64,000 bases of DNA. Source: Lewinella sp. LCG006 (GTDB lineage: Bacteria; Bacteroidota; Bacteroidia; Chitinophagales; Saprospiraceae). This document shows, in pieces, positions 61,401-64,000 of the stretch. Positions within the stretch are counted from its first letter, which is position 1. Each line of letters starts with the position of its first letter. Where the stretch lies: the NCBI RefSeq assembly GCF_040784935.1, contig NZ_CP160680.1, positions 620,001-684,000 of the forward strand, read 5' to 3'. The notes beneath the pieces are model-generated. The model had not been told where the DNA came from. It did not search any database and worked only from the letters and a program-made list of their open reading frames with translations. The position numbers and the translations under genes were made by a program.

Positions 61401-64000
61401 ACCAGCGGCATTGGTGATCGTCAATTCTACCGAATAGGTTCCTGATGTACTATACGTTACTTCTGCTTCAGGGGTATCGGCCATTGCTGGTGTTCCTCCT
61501 GGGAAACTCCAGGCATAAGTGTAACCATCAGCCTGAGGGTTGGCCGTAAAGCTAACCGTCAATGGAGCACACCCACTGGTCACCGACGAGGTAACCGTTG
61601 GCGTAACGGGCAACACCAATGTTACTGTTTGCGTAGCTACGTCGGTTCCGCACTCATTTTCTACCGTTTGGGTAATCACGTAAGTGCCTTCTGCTTCATA
61701 AGTATGAGAAGAAGGAGTCGTCGTAGTGCTGTTTCCATCACCAAAGTCCCAAGTCACCATCGTGGTATTGCTACTCAGATCTTCCAGATCAACGGTAAGA
61801 CTGCCTGGTGTCGCCGTTGCCGTAAATCCAGCGGTAGGGCCTTCATTCACAACAACGTAGCCGGTTTCGGTCACCGATGATGATCCAGCCGCATTGGTAA
61901 TTGTCAGGATAACATCATAAACACCAGCAGCAACGTAATTAACGGTGGGGTTAGGGTCTGTCGAAGTAGCAGGATCGCCGCCAGGGAAAGTCCATTCGTA
62001 AATCAAACCATCTTCTTGTGGCTGAGCGGTAAAATCCACACTCCATGGCGCACACCCTGTCGTAACTGTACTTGCAATGGTAGGCGTTACCGGGAAGATC
62101 ACTTCTACCGTTTGAGTAGTTTCCACCTGACCACATTCATTGCTCGCCACCAGGGTGATGATGTAAGTTCCGGCTTCGGTGTAAGTTACAGTTGGGTTAG
62201 CCAAAATTGAGGTTTCGCCGTTACCGAACGTCCAGCTGTAGCTGTCGGCATTGGTGGAATTGTTAACAATTACAGGACTGGCCTCACCGGGTGCTAGCGT
62301 AGCCGTGAAGCTCGCCGTAGGTAATCCTTGAACGGTAATATAGTTGACCAAAGTCACTGTTTCAGATAATCCATTGGACATTACCGTTAACGTCACATCA
62401 TAAACCCCTGGCGTGGCATAAACCACCTCGGGGTTAGGCTCACTGGAGGTAGCTGGAAGGCCACCGGGAAATTCCCAAGACCAGCTATCAGGATCCCCAT
62501 CGGATAGATCCGTAAACTGTACGGTGAGATCGGCACAGCCGCTGGTTACATCGCTGGTAAATTCCGCAGTTAGGACCGACTCTACAACCACGGTTTGAAT
62601 AATGACATCACTGCCACAACTATTGAAAACTTCCAGCTCTACCTGATAGGTACCAGGGGCAGGAAAAGTGTGCAATGGGTTCTCTTGTTGAGAAAAAGTA
62701 CCATCATCAAAATCCCAGGCAAAATCTTCTACATCAGAGGACGATGTATTCGTAAACTGGTAAGTAAGGCCCGTCGTATGAGCGAAGGTAAATCCTGGTG
62801 TTGGTAAACCAAGTACCGTCACCGCGCCGATTTCGGTATGCGTATCACTCCCCACATTGTTTTCAACCGTAAGGGTTACGTCATATACCCCCGGGAAATT
62901 ATACTCCGTAAAAGGAAACTGATCATTACTGAAACTAGGGTCTCCACCCGGGAACGACCAATCCCAGAATTCTACTACGCCAGTTGATAGATCATCAAAA
63001 GATACCACCAGTGGTGCACAACCAATGGTGGGGTTCACTTCAAAGTTGGCCACCGGAGGGTCAGTAGCCCCACAAAAAGAAGTCAGTGAAATATTATCAA
63101 CGTACATGTTGTTACCAAAACCGTTGATGTTTTCTATTTTGATCACCACATCTCCCTGCCCGTCAAAAGCCGACAAGTCAAGGTCGATACAGCCGGGGCT
63201 GTTGGTACACCATTCCGAAGGATCTTGTGGCGTGAAAGCATTGTTACGATCACCCGTGGTTGCAAAGTTTCCACCACCGGTTTCATCACCTTGAAACAGT
63301 AAATTCGGGAAGGTGGTACCACCATCCGTTGAAAGTGAAATACGCAACTGGTCGCGCATATTATTGTTGAAACGAGCGTAAGCATATTCTACGGAAAGCC
63401 TCACGTCTCCTTCTGCTGATAAATTAAATCCAGGGCTGATCAGGGCGTCTGATTCGCCGTCTGCATCGTAGTCAAAGTTATTAACGAAGGCAGCTTTACT
63501 CCCAAAATTCCCTTCAACATTGGTAATTTCCCAGGTGAAATCATTGTCTGGATTCTCAACATCCCAGCTACCAAAACCATTTTCGAAATTTTGGTAGTGA
63601 ATGACTTTGCGGTAAGCCTCGTCTAATCCTACTTCCACCACAAAGGAGGTAAAATCATCACCTACATTGTTTTCTACACTTAAAAATGCCTGGTACGTAC
63701 CTGGCTCGTCGTAATACACAATAGGATGGGCAGCGGTAGAAAAACTGGGTGTTCCCCCCGGAAAATCCCAGGTACGGTTCAGCACAACCCCTTCTGATTC
63801 ATCAAAAAAGGCTACGAAACTCTCTATACATGCTTCCTCTACGGAGGCTTCAATAATTGCTATCGGCGGCTCCTGAGAAGACTCACATGTGCCTAAACAA
63901 TTGGCGTTAGAGACAAAGTTATTGATGGAGTTGATGGAGGCATTCGACCAGGTATTGGTATTGTTTACCGAAGGTGCCATGATAAATCCACTTCCTCCGG
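58446..64000 (-). CDS. Giant multi-PKD T9SS-secreted protein, 3' part (cut by right edge)
   Basis: The frame is open to the right edge; the ATG at 63978-63980 is internal ('GGSGFIMAPSVNNTNTW...' runs across it), so about 1850 residues of a longer protein are seen. The first 35 residues resemble the end of a reprolysin-type metalloprotease domain ('SGFIMAPSVNNTNTWSNASI' ... 'NCLGTC'). Then PKD1, a jelly-roll/MAM-like domain (about 125-300), PKD2 to PKD19, and a C-terminal Por sorting domain ('LSPNPTSDQLYLRATNW...NLPAGTYWLQISW'). PKD domains alternate strictly between a type with an N-terminal Cys and 'FPGG' and a type with 'FGDG' and a late 'NECG' Cys. Predicted secreted or surface protein, perhaps a protease with a long stalk. 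Confidence 0.9.
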   Translation of the reverse strand, partial: GGSGFIMAPSVNNTNTWSNASINSINNFVSNANCLGTCESSQEPPIAIIEASVEEACIESFVAFFDESEGVVLNRTWDFPGGTPSFSTAAHPIVYYDEPGTYQAFLSVENNVGDDFTSFVVEVGLDEAYRKVIHYQNFENGFGSWDVENPDNDFTWEITNVEGNFGSKAAFVNNFDYDADGESDALISPGFNLSAEGDVRLSVEYAYARFNNNMRDQLRISLSTDGGTTFPNLLFQGDETGGGNFATTGDRNNAFTPQDPSEWCTNSPGCIDLDLSAFDGQGDVVIKIENINGFGNNMYVDNISLTSFCGATDPPVANFEVNPTIGCAPLVVSFDDLSTGVVEFWDWSFPGGDPSFSNDQFPFTEYNFPGVYDVTLTVENNVGSDTHTEIGAVTVLGLPTPGFTFAHTTGLTYQFTNTSSSDVEDFAWDFDDGTFSQQENPLHTFPAPGTYQVELEVFNSCGSDVIIQTVVVESVLTAEFTSDVTSGCADLTVQFTDLSDGDPDSWSWEFPGGLPATSSEPNPEVVYATPGVYDVTLTVMSNGLSETVTLVNYITVQGLPTASFTATLAPGEASPVIVNNSTNADSYSWTFGNGETSILANPTVTYTEAGTYIITLVASNECGQVETTQTVEVIFPVTPTIASTVTTGCAPWSVDFTAQPQEDGLIYEWTFPGGDPATSTDPNPTVNYVAAGVYDVILTITNAAGSSSVTETGYVVVNEGPTAGFTATATPGSLTVDLEDLSSNTTMVTWDFGDGNSTTTTPSSHTYEAEGTYVITQTVENECGTDVATQTVTLVLPVTPTVTSSVTSGCAPLTVSFTANPQADGYTYAWSFPGGTPAMADTPEAEVTYSTSGTYSVELTITNAAGASTVMETDLIVVAQGPTAGFTYVNDLGSAVVDFTDNSSFADGLQWFFGDGMMSAATNPTHTYATEGTYEVTLVANNECGTDTSRQTIDILFVPEPTITASVDSGCAPLTVTYTAQPQEPGYTYLWNIPGGLPMSSTNPVVTVVYNEPGNYTASVSVTNAAGTGTTETVTPVTVLPEPMVTFNIDYVLGAYEATFSSTSQGVDNLVWNFGDGNTGEGQMVTHTYAAPGNYQVSLTGTGPCGTETITQTIMVIVAPAGGFTSTGQNGCTPFTTTFTANDQGSAYIYAWTFIGGSPEFSSEANPTVTYNTAGTYSVSLVVTNAAGTTTENLEDYIVVGEGPAADFTLSSTLGSLTIGATGSDEEGITSWAWDFGDGNQGSGMSVMHTYGASGTYTVQLTTTNACGSNTTEQSVTVLTVPMATFTSSSLSVCRNEMIILTADEQGAGNTYSWTIEGGTPATSTDATVMTSFATAGTYQVSLSVTNAAGTSTTEQTVTVIGLPDLFFTYTLNGLTATFENFSTNTTNYTWLFPGGAMSNEENPMFTFPGTGTYIVRLNASGPCGSGVTQTTIVVEGEIPSISFTQDEEEGCAPLTVSFFSTTENADALMWSFPGGTPATSTEVNPVVTYSTPGVYNVSLSASNAFGTNSVTSQDAVTIFAATTAGFDYTLNGTTAAFSNTSAGATGVVWTFPDGSTSTMDNPSYVFPGNGTYEVSLMATGLCNDADVTQTIVIDGLLPEIAFSGDIAGCVPFTVTFTDLSENNPTSWAWSFPGATPATGSGPTVTVTYETVGTYDVSLEVSNIYGTTMVEIMDYMTVLEAPAAPVFTTATDDEMTYGFMVDSPVPGWIYSWTFGDGELATGETVEHTYTANGPFEVILVVTNECGSATAMDTVNPIISGVNTPAWAFDLTLSPNPTSDQLYLRATNWPSQGTLSFRLVNALGQHLGQEVHQVNPGNWQQQLDLTNLPAGTYWLQISWDKELWSQKVIKL

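Noticed and set aside
63980-63980. Start codon of the giant PKD gene at 63980
   Set aside because: The frame continues upstream without a stop to the window edge, there is no signal peptide after this ATG, and the preceding residues fit a protease domain end.

Overview
The window is chromosomal DNA of a free-living Bacteroidota bacterium, most like the Saprospiria/Lewinella group. This rests on Por-type (type IX secretion) C-terminal sorting domains, a SusC/SusD pair, lipoproteins with short lipoboxes, Bacteroidota-only families (DUF4296, DUF6702, SusD, DUF4331 clusters), -7 boxes of the TAnnTTTG type, and few Shine-Dalgarno sequences. No prophage, CRISPR array, conjugation gene or defence island is visible. 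The only mobile-element trace is a RAYT (REP-associated tyrosine transposase) with its palindromic repeats. LAYOUT: 0-2 kb holds a PhoR/PhoB-like two-component pair (kinase cut by the left edge), a DUF4296 lipoprotein and a SixA-like phosphatase. 2-9 kb holds metabolic and housekeeping genes: an SDR, a zinc-ribbon protein, a penicillin-acylase-family hydrolase, a GNAT, a di-haem cytochrome c peroxidase lipoprotein, and the cluster mgsA / DUF6702 / yidD. 9-24 kb holds a DUF2911 protein, two MFS transporters, a YeeZ-like SDR, a Rof-like Rho antiterminator, an orphan ECF sigma factor, a Pta-N-terminus-like P-loop/DRTGG protein, a haem-binding-domain protein, lnt, an FKBP lipoprotein, an amidase, a predicted barrel, a CAP lipoprotein and a double VOC protein. 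24.6-33.9 kb is the most unusual region: a one-directional cluster of four DUF4331 genes with two TPR proteins. Two of the DUF4331 genes are tandem full-length paralogues, only one with a sorting domain. The other two are N- and C-terminal halves of the same family encoded separately. Two points in the cluster, about 2.8 kb apart, carry the same bipartite promoter-like motif (two identical 11-mers with identical 13-nt spacing), which suggests one regulator, plausibly an ECF sigma factor, for both transcription units. 34-43 kb holds a sodium/solute symporter, a five-PAS histidine kinase, a tRNA-Ala(GGC), a YpdA-like reductase, a hybrid receiver protein whose kinase core has lost its phospho-accepting histidine, and an Rcp1-like response regulator. 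43-51 kb holds a polyprenyl diphosphate synthase, a GNAT, an amidohydrolase lipoprotein overlapping an FG-GAP/ASPIC T9SS protein, a REP/RAYT unit in which a C8 tract breaks the transposase frame, and an arylsulfotransferase-like T9SS protein. 51-64 kb holds a SusC-SusD-lipoprotein operon with a strong terminator, pdxJ, and the 3' part of a giant secreted protein with 19 PKD domains in strict two-type alternation, whose N-terminal part (probably a metalloprotease) lies beyond the right edge. HOW THE PARTS FIT: much of the content is envelope and secretion biology (Lnt, FKBP, amidase, SusCD, T9SS cargo) plus signal transduction. The DUF4331/TPR cluster is the best candidate for an undescribed system: secreted or surface-anchored DUF4331 proteins with TPR partners under a shared promoter. 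Its biochemical role cannot be read from the sequence.
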